19,946 nucleotides of DNA from Candidatus Cloacimonadota bacterium (GTDB taxonomy: Bacteria; Cloacimonadota; Cloacimonadia; Cloacimonadales; Cloacimonadaceae). The notes under the pieces are model-generated. The model was not told the DNA's origin. It saw only the letters and a list, made by a program, of their open reading frames with translations, and did not search any database. Shown here piece after piece: positions 1 to 8,253 of this stretch. Position 1 is the stretch's first letter; each line of letters begins with the position of its first letter. The position numbers were made by a program, and so were the translations under genes. Location: assembly GCA_023230025.1 (NCBI GenBank), contig JALNYD010000021.1, positions 1 to 19,946 of the forward strand, read 5' to 3'.

Positions 1-59
1 AGAAGACAATGAGCCTTTAGGGTTTCAACCCTTGATTTGATGGATTGATGGATAGAGAC
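1..59 (-). CRISPR. Probable first CRISPR repeat and start of first spacer (array truncated by window edge)
   Basis: On the minus strand, bases 59 to 22 begin GTCTC and end in GGGTTGAAAC. A TTGAAAC end is typical of repeats of type I CRISPR arrays. The 38-base stretch lies about 180 bases beyond the last cas gene, on the side and in the direction where a leader-proximal repeat is expected. Bases 1-21 would then be the start of spacer 1. Only one copy is visible, so the repeat boundaries and the array itself cannot be confirmed here; the call rests on position and on the 3' end of the repeat. Confidence 0.42.
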
Positions 60-240
60 ACTCAGAACGACCTATATACAGCAATAAGCATAGTTTAGAG
101 ATATACTTCAGAGTCCGATCTGTGGTGCTTTATCCGGGAAATGGCCACAAAATCCTGAGAAACGCAAGTCTCAGGAGCGCCAAAACACGCTATGCAAGAG
201 CAAAGATCAGGAATATCATGAAAATGTCAATAAAAACGTG
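60..240 (-). promoter_or_regulatory. Putative CRISPR leader
   Basis: This gene-free stretch lies between the cas4 stop codon and the putative first repeat. On the minus strand it starts with TTTTTATTGACA (236-225), a good -35 hexamer. The same 12 bases occur in front of the cas operon at 9041-9030. A perfect 8-base inverted repeat, TCCTGAGA (153-160) and TCTCAGGA (169-176), lies in its middle. A leader supplies the promoter for the array and the docking site for Cas1-Cas2. That role is inferred from position. Confidence 0.45.
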
Positions 241-828
241 TCAGGAAACGCAGAGATTACGATAGGTGCAGTCTTCGCATTTCCGCACTTCGGCTTTTGC
301 GTTCGGGAAGGATCCTTCATTAATAATCTTAAAGATATCATCCACGATGGCAAGGGCTTTATGTTTCATCTGCTCAGTAATCACAATGGGTTCCAGATGG
401 TTTTTGGATCGGACATAGACGAGAAAGGCCTGATTCACCGGCACATTGAAGTTTTCCTGGATCAAGATGGCATAAAGGCTTTGCTGCATCAGATGAGTCT
501 TGAAGACTTTGTTTTCCCAAAGGGCATATTTGTAGTCCAGGGGGGCAGCGCTGTCATCATTCAGAAAGAGCACTTCATCGATCTTGCCCACAAGGTGATA
601 CTTGTCTGAGCTCAGATACGCATCCAGGATTTTGTCCTTTACGCCGATCCTGGAGCGCAGATAGTCTTTGTTTTGCACCAGTTTGAGATTATGGATGTCC
701 CGCCCTTTGTTAACCAAGTGACGGCGATGTTCATGCTGATCGATCTTGAGGACATTCATAAAAAAGACGAATCTGGGGCAGAATAGGTATTCGATAACTT
801 CAGATGGCGTAATAAACTGAAAGTCCAT
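241..828 (-). CDS. cas4: CRISPR-associated exonuclease Cas4
   Basis: Cas4 is a RecB-family nuclease that trims prespacers and helps select the PAM during spacer acquisition with Cas1-Cas2. This 195-residue protein has the usual length. Visible motifs are Cys17 in CPR, His46, Asp84 in GKIDEV, Asp98-x-Lys100 in LDYKYA, the Q115-x3-Y119 motif, and a C-terminal C184-x2-C187-x5-C193 cluster. With Cys17 these form the four-cysteine iron-sulfur site of the family. The RecB active site therefore looks intact. It starts 4 bases after the cas2 stop and is the last gene of the operon. In many type I-B loci cas4 instead lies between cas3 and cas1, so its terminal position is somewhat unusual. Confidence 0.95.
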   Translation of the reverse strand: MDFQFITPSEVIEYLFCPRFVFFMNVLKIDQHEHRRHLVNKGRDIHNLKLVQNKDYLRSRIGVKDKILDAYLSSDKYHLVGKIDEVLFLNDDSAAPLDYKYALWENKVFKTHLMQQSLYAILIQENFNVPVNQAFLVYVRSKNHLEPIVITEQMKHKALAIVDDIFKIINEGSFPNAKAEVRKCEDCTYRNLCVS

Positions 829-832
829 GGCG

Positions 833-1126
833 TTACATCAAGAGCGCTTTGAGCTCGTCGGTGATCAGAGCTTTATCAAAAGCCTGCCCTAGCAGGATGC
901 AATTGTTGAAATCTTCACGGCACATGGGGAAGATATACACCTTGTCTTGATCCGGATTGATCAGATCTTCGAGGATGGTGCGCAGTTCCTTGCATTGGGT
1001 GCGGTTCAATTCACCCAGCCAGACGGAGTATTGGACGCGGTAGATGCCGGACTTTTCGCAGCATTTGACCACTTTGTTGCGGATCCGGTCTTGCACGATG
1101 TCATACATCACCCAGGTGAGCATCAA
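833..1126 (-). CDS. cas2: CRISPR-associated endoribonuclease/integration subunit Cas2
   Basis: Cas2 is the small ferredoxin-fold protein that bridges two Cas1 dimers in the spacer-integration complex. The 97-residue product matches the family length. It starts with the typical first beta-strand ending in Met-Tyr-Asp, with Asp9 as the conserved acidic residue, and continues with the family pattern of a strand near YRVQYSVWLGEL. Its ATG overlaps the end of cas1 by 4 bases (ATGA), so the two are translationally coupled. Met2 is an equally possible start. Confidence 0.93.
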   Translation of the reverse strand: MMLTWVMYDIVQDRIRNKVVKCCEKSGIYRVQYSVWLGELNRTQCKELRTILEDLINPDQDKVYIFPMCREDFNNCILLGQAFDKALITDELKALLM

Positions 1127-2178
1127 TCCTCCTCATCACTAAAAACAAGCTTGGGGTTTATGAAGTTTTCAAGCTTTCTCGCAACTGATGCCTCCAGATA
1201 GTTTTCCTTTTTTCCGATCAGGAAATTGGCAAAGCTGTGGGCATCGGTTTGGATGCGGTCGATCCTTTTGCGGTTCTTATTGCGGTAGCGTTCGATCTGA
1301 TCCAGATATTCTAGCAGGTAGGGGGCAAAGAACTTTTTGCCATCAGTGCTGAGATTCAGGCCTTTGTGAACGCTATCCAGGTATTCCGCTTTGCATTTGC
1401 CACGCGAAAAGAGGTAGAAGACGGGCTCATCGGCCAGGACGCGAAAGGGCTCAATAAAATCGAAGACAAAGCTCTTCTTGTTGTAATTGTCACTATGTAG
1501 CAGACCGATGAAGGGATCCAGTCCGGCAATCACCAAGGCGCGTTCTGTCTTTGAATACAAGATTCCGTAAGCATAGTTCAGAAAGGCATTGAAGGCGTCT
1601 TTAGCCGGTCTGGAGCTACGGCCTTGAAAGGCCCATTGTTCCGGCAACATCATGCTGAGCAGAGCAAAGTAGATCCTGGAAGCACTGCCTTCCAAGCCCA
1701 TGAAAGTGGGGCTCAGCTCTTCCAGGCTGCCCTCGGAACTGTAGATGGAGATCGCGTAATTGCGCAGGAGTTCCAGCTTTTGTTTATGCTCTTCCTCAAT
1801 CCAATCACGTTTGGAAAATAGGGTCTTGATCAAACGGTACTGATTCATGATCTTGAGGCAGATCCAGCGCTTGATGAAGTCCAGACCCAGGGCATCGGAG
1901 ATCATTTCCAATTGCCTTCTGCGGATCAAGACCGTGCTACCAATCTTGGGAAACCAAACTCTGGCATAAGGATTGCCATATTGATCCAGCATCACCACAT
2001 CGATGTTGTGTTCCATGGCCAATTGGATAGCATCGGAGCTGATCTGAACCGCATTCGCGATGACGATGCTTGTAACCTTTTGCGGTGATATCTTGATCTT
2101 CTTTTCATCCACCCAGATTTCAAACATATCATCTTTTTTGCGGATGGCAGAGCCGTAGGTGTTTAAATGCAGTTCCAT
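1123..2178 (-). CDS. cas1: CRISPR-associated integrase Cas1
   Basis: Cas1 is the metal-dependent integrase that inserts new spacers at the leader end of the array. The 351-residue protein has an N-terminal beta domain, then the alpha-helical catalytic domain with Glu163 in GLEGSASRIYF, His228 in GLLHSDN, and Asp240 and Glu243 in FDFIEPFR. These match the conserved Glu/His/Asp metal-binding set. The start lies 3 bases after the cas3 stop, and the end overlaps cas2 by 4 bases, consistent with an acquisition cassette co-transcribed with the interference genes. Length and motifs suggest an active enzyme. Confidence 0.97.
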   Translation of the reverse strand: MELHLNTYGSAIRKKDDMFEIWVDEKKIKISPQKVTSIVIANAVQISSDAIQLAMEHNIDVVMLDQYGNPYARVWFPKIGSTVLIRRRQLEMISDALGLDFIKRWICLKIMNQYRLIKTLFSKRDWIEEEHKQKLELLRNYAISIYSSEGSLEELSPTFMGLEGSASRIYFALLSMMLPEQWAFQGRSSRPAKDAFNAFLNYAYGILYSKTERALVIAGLDPFIGLLHSDNYNKKSFVFDFIEPFRVLADEPVFYLFSRGKCKAEYLDSVHKGLNLSTDGKKFFAPYLLEYLDQIERYRNKNRKRIDRIQTDAHSFANFLIGKKENYLEASVARKLENFINPKLVFSDEED

Positions 2179-2181
2179 AAG

Positions 2182-4569
2182 CTATAGTGACAGGGCAGAG
2201 CCCTTTTCTGTGGGTTCAGTCAGAAACCCGGTTTCGTTGCTGTAGGCCTTCATAACGTCATCCAGTGGGATGTAATAGATGTAATCATCCAGTTTTTGCA
2301 CATAAGAGGTCTCGATGCTGTAGTTTTTAAATTCGGAGGGCTTGAGGTTGATCTGGAACCGGGCGAGGCTGATGTATGCTTTGGCAATGCTTAGCCTGGC
2401 TTTGGATTCCTCATGTTCCTCAAGATGCTTTTTGTCTCTCAGAAGCTCGCGGGCCTCAAGCAATCTATCCATGCTCCTCTGTGCTTCATCGGTGAGTAGC
2501 AGATAGACAGAGATGGTGGCATATTGATCTTCAATGATGCGGAAGCGATCGATAGCCAATTGCCCTTTGATCTCCTGATCGTAATTCAATTCCCTGATTG
2601 CGCTTAGGATTGCCTTAGCCTCAGCAGAAAACTCCAGACTGTGATAGTATTCGTAAATTGCCCTGGGGAAATCCCGGCTTTCCAGAGCTTCGTGTCTGTA
2701 AAGTAACTCCTTGGTTTTGGCTAAAATGTACTTGTCATACACTTGCGTGGAATAGTCCTTCCCATCTTTCATGAGGTTCAGCAGATGCATCTCGCCACCC
2801 AAAACGCCCAGCTCTCCATGACGGTTGCATCTTCCGGCAACCTGGATCACGGAATCCAGAGGGCCAAGATCACGATAGACACGGCAAAAACTGAGATCAA
2901 CCCCTGCTTCGATGAGCTGAGTTGATACCAGAATGATCCTTTCTTTGGCCTCCAACGCTGTTCGGACATCCTCAATTCTCTTGATTCTACAGGCCGGAGT
3001 GTGCAGCGTGGTGAGGCAGAACACTCTGTAGCTTTTGCCATATCGCTCTTGCAGTTGGGTATACAGGTCGATGGCAGATCGCTTTGTGTTCATTACAAAG
3101 AGCGCATTGTCAATGCCCTCAAGCTCTACCCTTTGAGCGAAATCCTCCAGTTCGCAGGGGTCTTTGTGGATAAATAGTTTCACCCGATTGAACACGGGGT
3201 GCTCAAAGAGCTGATCAGGACTAAGCTCAATGTAGCTTTGGGGCTCATAGATAAAGGGCTGAGTGGCTGTGCAGGTGAGGATATAAGTATCAAATCGCTC
3301 GGCCAGTACTTTGAAGATTATCCTGAGCAGAAGGTAATACTTGGGTGGAAGGCTTTGCACCTCGTCCAGGAGCAGAATGGAATTGATGATATTGTGTAGC
3401 TTGCGTACCAGTGAATTGCGTGACCCGATCAGAGAGTGAAAGAGCTGCACGAAGGTGGAAATCACGCAGGCCGCATTCCATGAGTCTGCCACCAGATTGT
3501 CGTTCATGTAGTCATGATAATCGTATTCATCATTGGCATCAGGACGGGAAAAATCCACGAGATGGTGATGCTTCAATAGTATTGTAGTGTTGCCGGGATC
3601 AAAGCCATTGCTTTTCAAGACCTGTTCCACTACATCGTGATTTTGATCGATAATTGAGGTGTAGGGTAAGCAGTAAATCACTCTTCTAGGGCCGGGCAAA
3701 GCGTCCTGCAAAGACTCCGCAAAGCCCAGACAGGCTAGGGTTTTGCCGCTACCCGTGGGTGCGCTGAGGGCATAGGTCTTGGTCTTGTCTGTTTTCGCAA
3801 ATGAAGCAGCCTGGAGCAATTCACCCCTGATCCGGTTCAGATCATCCTCTGTTTTGGAAAAAGAGGCTAAGTGCTTTGCTGGTGAGAAGGAAATGTCCTG
3901 CCGCAAGCTTTCGTCTGGATCATGGTTAATCCGGGCAGCATCATACTTATCGGAATCGATCAATACAGAGTAAAGCAGGTTTTGAATAAAGAAGCGCTCG
4001 ATGGCATTTTCTGCATCATCACTGGGTCGGATATCTTCCAAGGCATAAGCAAGCTCCATTACTGATTCTTTGTTCAGCTTGGGCAGTAAGATGTTGTGTT
4101 CTGCAACAAAGCTTTGCAGTTCGTGATCTCTCTCTATTTGGAGAAGGATGTCATCGTAGATCTTCAGGGTATTCGCGATCAGGATTCCTTGATCCAAACC
4201 CTCAGAACCGAAGGAACTGAGGTTGCCATGATGCCTTTGCACCGCTTTGAAGCCGATGATGGCAAAGTCCTGCCAAGCTCGTTCATTGATGAGATTGTGA
4301 TACAGAATGATGGCTGAGATCAGGCTGTGTCTGGAATAGATGGAGCGCTCGCCTCCATTGATATAGGCTTGGAAGAAACTGCTTGCCTTGCCGATATCAT
4401 GCAATAAGCCTACGCGAAAGGCCAGACGCACCAGATCATCTTTAACAATGGACAAAGTGGACAGAGAAAGCCTTTGGATGCGGGCCTGGCAGCCCTGCGC
4501 AACATTCGTAAGATGCACAGTCAAAGGCTTTCTCTGATAGTCTTTGTAGGCCGGATGGGAGATTATCAT
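2182..4569 (-). CDS. cas3: CRISPR-associated helicase-nuclease Cas3 (HD domain fused)
   Basis: Cas3 is recruited to the R-loop made by the Cascade complex; it unwinds and degrades the target DNA. The 795-residue protein carries both activities. The N-terminal HD nuclease has His19, His57-Asp58 in HDIGK, His81 and the His113-His114 pair. The superfamily 2 helicase follows, with Walker A SAPTGSGKT (269-277), the DEAD-like box LLLDEVQ (399-405), TCTATQP (432-438), the STQLIEAGVDLS block (549-560) and motif VI QVAGRCNRHG (576-585). No motif appears broken. The ATG shares one base with the cas5 stop codon (TAATG), which indicates translational coupling. Confidence 0.97.
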   Translation of the reverse strand: MIISHPAYKDYQRKPLTVHLTNVAQGCQARIQRLSLSTLSIVKDDLVRLAFRVGLLHDIGKASSFFQAYINGGERSIYSRHSLISAIILYHNLINERAWQDFAIIGFKAVQRHHGNLSSFGSEGLDQGILIANTLKIYDDILLQIERDHELQSFVAEHNILLPKLNKESVMELAYALEDIRPSDDAENAIERFFIQNLLYSVLIDSDKYDAARINHDPDESLRQDISFSPAKHLASFSKTEDDLNRIRGELLQAASFAKTDKTKTYALSAPTGSGKTLACLGFAESLQDALPGPRRVIYCLPYTSIIDQNHDVVEQVLKSNGFDPGNTTILLKHHHLVDFSRPDANDEYDYHDYMNDNLVADSWNAACVISTFVQLFHSLIGSRNSLVRKLHNIINSILLLDEVQSLPPKYYLLLRIIFKVLAERFDTYILTCTATQPFIYEPQSYIELSPDQLFEHPVFNRVKLFIHKDPCELEDFAQRVELEGIDNALFVMNTKRSAIDLYTQLQERYGKSYRVFCLTTLHTPACRIKRIEDVRTALEAKERIILVSTQLIEAGVDLSFCRVYRDLGPLDSVIQVAGRCNRHGELGVLGGEMHLLNLMKDGKDYSTQVYDKYILAKTKELLYRHEALESRDFPRAIYEYYHSLEFSAEAKAILSAIRELNYDQEIKGQLAIDRFRIIEDQYATISVYLLLTDEAQRSMDRLLEARELLRDKKHLEEHEESKARLSIAKAYISLARFQINLKPSEFKNYSIETSYVQKLDDYIYYIPLDDVMKAYSNETGFLTEPTEKGSALSL

Positions 4570-5339
4570 TAGAGGAAGCTGATCCTTGTCTTCTCTTCGT
4601 TCTGCAGCTCGATGAGATCGGAAAATTGACCCCTGAGCCGCTGACCCGAAGTTTCCATTACCACGTCCGCAAAGCGAACGGACCGCCGATAACTGGACTT
4701 CCCTTTGGTCTCCAGAGCCTGCTCCAAAGGCATGCGCTCAATATTGATATGGAAACTGGATGAATCCAGCTCTGCTATCTGATCCTTGGAGAGCACGGAA
4801 TCCACATATTCAGAGGTATCAAGCACCGAAAAGTCAGCTTTGCTGAACTTCCGCAAGAGCTCGATCTCAGCTCTGAATTGCCTTTGGCCCAGATACACAT
4901 CAAAGCCAAGACTCTGCGCTCTGATGCGGGCTTCCAGGGAGTCCAGAGCGGGTTCTGCTCCTTGCCTGATGCCCAAATAGATTGTCCAGCTTAGTTTCTG
5001 CTCTTTGCTTGCCATCAAGAGTTCCAGACGGCATTGCTTATGGCCGGAAACGTCGTTGATATTCTTCTCGTCACCCACATAGTTCATGGTGAAGAACTGT
5101 TTGCGATGTTCAGTACCTTCAGGGATGCGGATTCCCACCCCCAGGTTTTCTGAACAGAGCGTCTGATAATATGAATCCCGGGGTAGCATCAGGATGGAAG
5201 CTACCAGTCCGCAAATCGCTGTGCGAGGTGGGATAGTGTAGCTCAGCGAGGACGCATTGGTGTAAAACTTGCGAAAATGCGCCAGATTTCCGGATAGCCT
5301 GAGCTCCAGAATGGTGTCAAAGTTCTTTGATGCGTTCAT
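4569..5339 (-). CDS. cas5: Cascade subunit Cas5 (type I-B, Cas5h-like)
   Basis: Cas5 caps the 5' handle of the crRNA in the type I-B surveillance complex and contacts Cas8b. The 256-residue product has the Cas5 N-terminal RAMP signature: a beta-strand followed by HFRKFYTN, then SYTIPPRTAICGLVAS at roughly residues 33-48, where the family shows a conserved P-P-R-T/S-x-x-x-G pattern. Because a separate cas6 gene is present, this Cas5 is expected to be structural, not the processing nuclease. An AGGGGGAT ribosome site precedes the ATG. The gene lies 12 bases after cas7 and shares one base with cas3. Confidence 0.92.
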   Translation of the reverse strand: MNASKNFDTILELRLSGNLAHFRKFYTNASSLSYTIPPRTAICGLVASILMLPRDSYYQTLCSENLGVGIRIPEGTEHRKQFFTMNYVGDEKNINDVSGHKQCRLELLMASKEQKLSWTIYLGIRQGAEPALDSLEARIRAQSLGFDVYLGQRQFRAEIELLRKFSKADFSVLDTSEYVDSVLSKDQIAELDSSSFHINIERMPLEQALETKGKSSYRRSVRFADVVMETSGQRLRGQFSDLIELQNEEKTRISFL

Positions 5340-5351
5340 GATATCCCCCTG

Positions 5352-6224
5352 TTACAGAAGGGATAACTCATGTTTCCAGTCCCCGTTGATAAAGATTGAT
5401 TCAAAGTTATCGATCTCCAGCTGATCATCTTTGAAGCAGTGAATCTTGCTGATCTTGTCCTTATTCGCCTGCAGGTAAGTGATCAACTTGCTAATATCAA
5501 GCTTGTAATCATCCGGCTTGCGGATCAGGCGCAGGTTTTCGGCCACAACACTGCTTTTGCCGATGATTTTGATCATGGGACGCAGATCCTTGAGGAACTG
5601 ATCCTTACTCTTCAGTTCCATACGTAGATAGAGACGGGGATACTGCCCGATTTTGGAGCGTGTCCTGGCCAGCGGTATGGCTTTGAGGATGGCCTCATCA
5701 AAAAGGCTAAGGTCATCATCAGTTAGTTTGGTGGTTTGAGCCGCGTTGGCATTGATGCTGCCGGAAAAGGCCAGTAGAGAATAATGGATACGGTAATCTT
5801 TGCCGATCCCCTGCCCGGAGGAAAAGCTGGAAGTAATCGTGCTGCTATCTACCATTTCCACCGGATGCAGGGAGTAGCCCCAGTTGAATTGAACTGGCCC
5901 GGTGTAATGCCCTTCTTCTCGGGTGTCTTCTGCAGTCACAGCGCCAAACATGCGCACATCCACGAGATCCGTGTGGGTGAGTTTGCCTTCCTTGATTTGC
6001 TTGTTTCGCTCTTTGGCATCCTTGGCTTTGGCAGTGATAAATATCTCCTTGGCTTTGATGGATTCAAGGTAGTCACGGATGTATCGCTTTAGCCGGACAT
6101 CTGAGACCAGGTTTGTGGAAGTGTCGTAATCCATTCTGGGCTTGTTTTCATTGTCCATATCCCCATTGGGATTACACATTTGCGCGTCGTAAAGGAAGAG
6201 GATTTCAGAATTGCGGTTAATCAT
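5352..6224 (-). CDS. cas7: Cascade backbone subunit Cas7 (Csh2 family, type I-B)
   Basis: Cas7 multimerises along the crRNA spacer and forms the backbone of the complex. The 290-residue protein opens with the Csh2/Cas7 signature, in which the LYDAQMCNPNGD block (residues 11-22) is followed by N-x-P-R-M-D around residues 27-32. It goes on to the RRM-like core with DVRLKRYIRDYL. This subfamily belongs with Cas8b and Cas5h in type I-B systems. Its ATG lies inside the cas8b 3' end (8-base overlap) and is preceded by a strong GGAGG site within cas8b, so it is probably made in higher amounts than Cas8b, as the complex requires. Confidence 0.93.
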   Translation of the reverse strand: MINRNSEILFLYDAQMCNPNGDMDNENKPRMDYDTSTNLVSDVRLKRYIRDYLESIKAKEIFITAKAKDAKERNKQIKEGKLTHTDLVDVRMFGAVTAEDTREEGHYTGPVQFNWGYSLHPVEMVDSSTITSSFSSGQGIGKDYRIHYSLLAFSGSINANAAQTTKLTDDDLSLFDEAILKAIPLARTRSKIGQYPRLYLRMELKSKDQFLKDLRPMIKIIGKSSVVAENLRLIRKPDDYKLDISKLITYLQANKDKISKIHCFKDDQLEIDNFESIFINGDWKHELSLL

Positions 6225-6651
6225 TTTTTGCCTCCAGGCTGTCTTTATTTGCTTGTTGTTTCTTGTATTCCATGATGCCTACATAGCTGTTGTAAGCCCT
6301 TCCGCTAAGGATGTGAAAGACGGTTTCTTCGGGACTGAACGAGCTGCTGACAAGATTGTTCATGCATTCTCGATAGTAAGCGTCAGTAATGGGGTCATTA
6401 TAGACATCCCATACTTCGCGAAGATCGTCAATTACGGCCATTACTGATTTCACTTTCTGGACCGGAATACCACGCAAGTTAAGCTTGCTAATGGCGGTTT
6501 TTCGGATCCCTTTTTCCCTTTGCTTTCTCTCAATCTCTGAGATGTAAACCCCCATGATAAACAGGCCTTGGGCAAGATAGTTGCTTTGATACACCTCGGA
6601 GTTGTTAGCAAAGTAGTCCAGAAGTGACGCTTTTTCCAATGTTGTGGTCAT
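6217..6651 (-). CDS. cas11b: Nested small subunit Cas11b from an internal start in cas8b
   Basis: In several type I subtypes, including I-B, the small subunit Cas11 is made by internal translation initiation within the large-subunit gene. Here Met535 of Cas8b (MTTTLEK) is preceded at 6665-6659 by GGGAGGA, about 8 bases from the ATG. This is as good as any ribosome site in the operon. It would give a helical 144-residue protein identical to the Cas8b C-terminus, matching the size of known Cas11b proteins. The internal site and frame are seen in the sequence; production of a separate protein is inferred from the family. Confidence 0.7.
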   Translation of the reverse strand: MTTTLEKASLLDYFANNSEVYQSNYLAQGLFIMGVYISEIERKQREKGIRKTAISKLNLRGIPVQKVKSVMAVIDDLREVWDVYNDPITDAYYRECMNNLVSSSFSPEETVFHILSGRAYNSYVGIMEYKKQQANKDSLEAKND

Positions 6652-8253
6652 GTTTCTTTCCTCCCGGCTTTTCAGCCCTCGTAGTTGGTTAAAATGGATT
6701 AGATGCTTGATATACAATGTCATGATGTATGCTGAGAGATCCAAAGCATACGTGGAATGGTCTCCAATGTTGTTGCGTTTACGCGAATGGATATCAACAA
6801 ATTGCTTGATAATCGTGTCGTAACTCAGGGACTGAGAGTATAGATAAATTGATAGCAAGCTGAGGATATCGCGGTTGATTTTCTGGTATTCGAGGGGTTT
6901 CAGATTGGGGTGTGATTCCTGAGATGGCAATAGTAAAAAGCGTAAGCCTTCAAATGACAGGCCATAGTCGCTATTAAAGAGCTCCGGCAAGCCACATTCC
7001 AGGCTCATTTGATCCAGATTCTCGCATTTCTGAATCAATGAAGCCAGACTAATGCCTTTGATCAATTGACTCACGATGAATTCCTGACTGGTGGCACTTG
7101 GTTTGCTGTAGAAAAACAGGGAGAATCCCCTAAGACGCGTTTGTAACTGTTTAACTATGCCAAGCGAAGTCTGATATTCTGTTTTCTCTCTGCGGCGTAA
7201 CAACTTTGGGATGGATTGAATGCCATCCGGCGCAAGAGTTTGCCCATCATTAGATGCGAAAACATCGAAGTCCGGGAGCACAAAACAGTTCAAGCCAAAG
7301 AGATATGTCTTGAACTTGCTGCTTACATATTGGGATCCCACCGTTACTTCGTTGTAACAATCCTGGCAGAGTGCAAACGCACTTCTATTCATTCCGGCGG
7401 AAGCGCCATCAAAGTAATAGGGGTTTTTTACTCCATAAAACTTGTGTTTGAGAGAAACCTTCTCCGAGAGCTTTGAGTGGGCTGAACAGAGATGGCAGTG
7501 TCCTCTGTTTTTGGAATCCGCAAACTGCTTGTCTATGATGTGATAGAACAAGACATCCAGATAGCACTCTGCAAGTTCGTCAATTTCATGGATGAATTTG
7601 CCGTTGATGGTGATAGCATAGGCTTGTCGCTCTCCAGTGATATCAGCGAGCTGCTTTTCAAAGTAGTTTTTGGTGGCTTTGTCGCGCGCTTTCTTGTATG
7701 CCTTATCATCGCTGATATCTCTGAGAGTCTCTTCGATTTCAGGATCAGGGAAGCCTTCCAGTTGATCCTGACTTAATAAAGTGTGTTTGGGACGAATCCC
7801 GAAGGAATCATCAAAAAAGAAGCTCTCACGAATGCTTTGCAGATAGGATATACAGCTATCAACCTTGTCCGGATTGCTCCAACGGATTTTCTTGCGGTTG
7901 CTTTGGATGTATTCCAAAAGCGCAAAAGCCAGGATAGACTTGTTGCTGGAATGTGCCGCATAGATATTGGGATCTGCCGGAGCATAATTGAGAAAGATGA
8001 GCTTCTCTTCGCAAACTCCATCCGAGATTTCTTCTCCGGCTGTGAAGCGTATTTGAGCATTCTCGGTATCCAGATTCATCATGACGATGCGACCGACCTT
8101 TGTCTCTTTGTTGCGTTTGTCTTTGTATTCAAAAGATGAATCCTCCGCGCAGTATTGGCTAATCATGTATCTCTTCTGTGCTGTGGCTGTTTGCTCTGCT
8201 AGATGGTCATTTACCATCCGTAGTTTGCCGATCAAGCGATATGTGCTGATCAT
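6217..8253 (-). CDS. cas8b: Cascade large subunit Cas8b (Csh1-like)
   Basis: Cas8b recognises the PAM and starts R-loop formation in type I-B systems. The start is set at 8253 because an excellent Shine-Dalgarno (GGAGGAGAG) directly precedes this ATG; an open frame continues upstream to 8406 but there only shadows the end of cas6. The product is 678 residues. It has a zinc-finger-like pair C253-x2-C256 and C296-x2-C299 (GHCHLC and ALCQDC), as seen in Csh1/TM1802 proteins, and a helical C-terminal domain. That last domain contains its own start site (see the nested cas11b entry). The family is fast-evolving, so subtype assignment rests on the zinc motif, length and neighbours. Confidence 0.88.
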   Translation of the reverse strand: MISTYRLIGKLRMVNDHLAEQTATAQKRYMISQYCAEDSSFEYKDKRNKETKVGRIVMMNLDTENAQIRFTAGEEISDGVCEEKLIFLNYAPADPNIYAAHSSNKSILAFALLEYIQSNRKKIRWSNPDKVDSCISYLQSIRESFFFDDSFGIRPKHTLLSQDQLEGFPDPEIEETLRDISDDKAYKKARDKATKNYFEKQLADITGERQAYAITINGKFIHEIDELAECYLDVLFYHIIDKQFADSKNRGHCHLCSAHSKLSEKVSLKHKFYGVKNPYYFDGASAGMNRSAFALCQDCYNEVTVGSQYVSSKFKTYLFGLNCFVLPDFDVFASNDGQTLAPDGIQSIPKLLRRREKTEYQTSLGIVKQLQTRLRGFSLFFYSKPSATSQEFIVSQLIKGISLASLIQKCENLDQMSLECGLPELFNSDYGLSFEGLRFLLLPSQESHPNLKPLEYQKINRDILSLLSIYLYSQSLSYDTIIKQFVDIHSRKRNNIGDHSTYALDLSAYIMTLYIKHLIHFNQLRGLKSREERNMTTTLEKASLLDYFANNSEVYQSNYLAQGLFIMGVYISEIERKQREKGIRKTAISKLNLRGIPVQKVKSVMAVIDDLREVWDVYNDPITDAYYRECMNNLVSSSFSPEETVFHILSGRAYNSYVGIMEYKKQQANKDSLEAKND
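6652..6665 (-). promoter_or_regulatory. Internal Shine-Dalgarno for Cas11b
   Basis: GGGAGGA on the minus strand at 6665-6659 lies inside cas8b, at optimal distance from an in-frame ATG at 6651. It encodes ordinary residues of Cas8b at the same time. Confidence 0.65.

Noticed and set aside
238..609. A plus-strand gene opposite cas4, and similar plus-strand frames across the cas operon
   Set aside because: They lie antisense to well-supported cas genes and resemble no known family.
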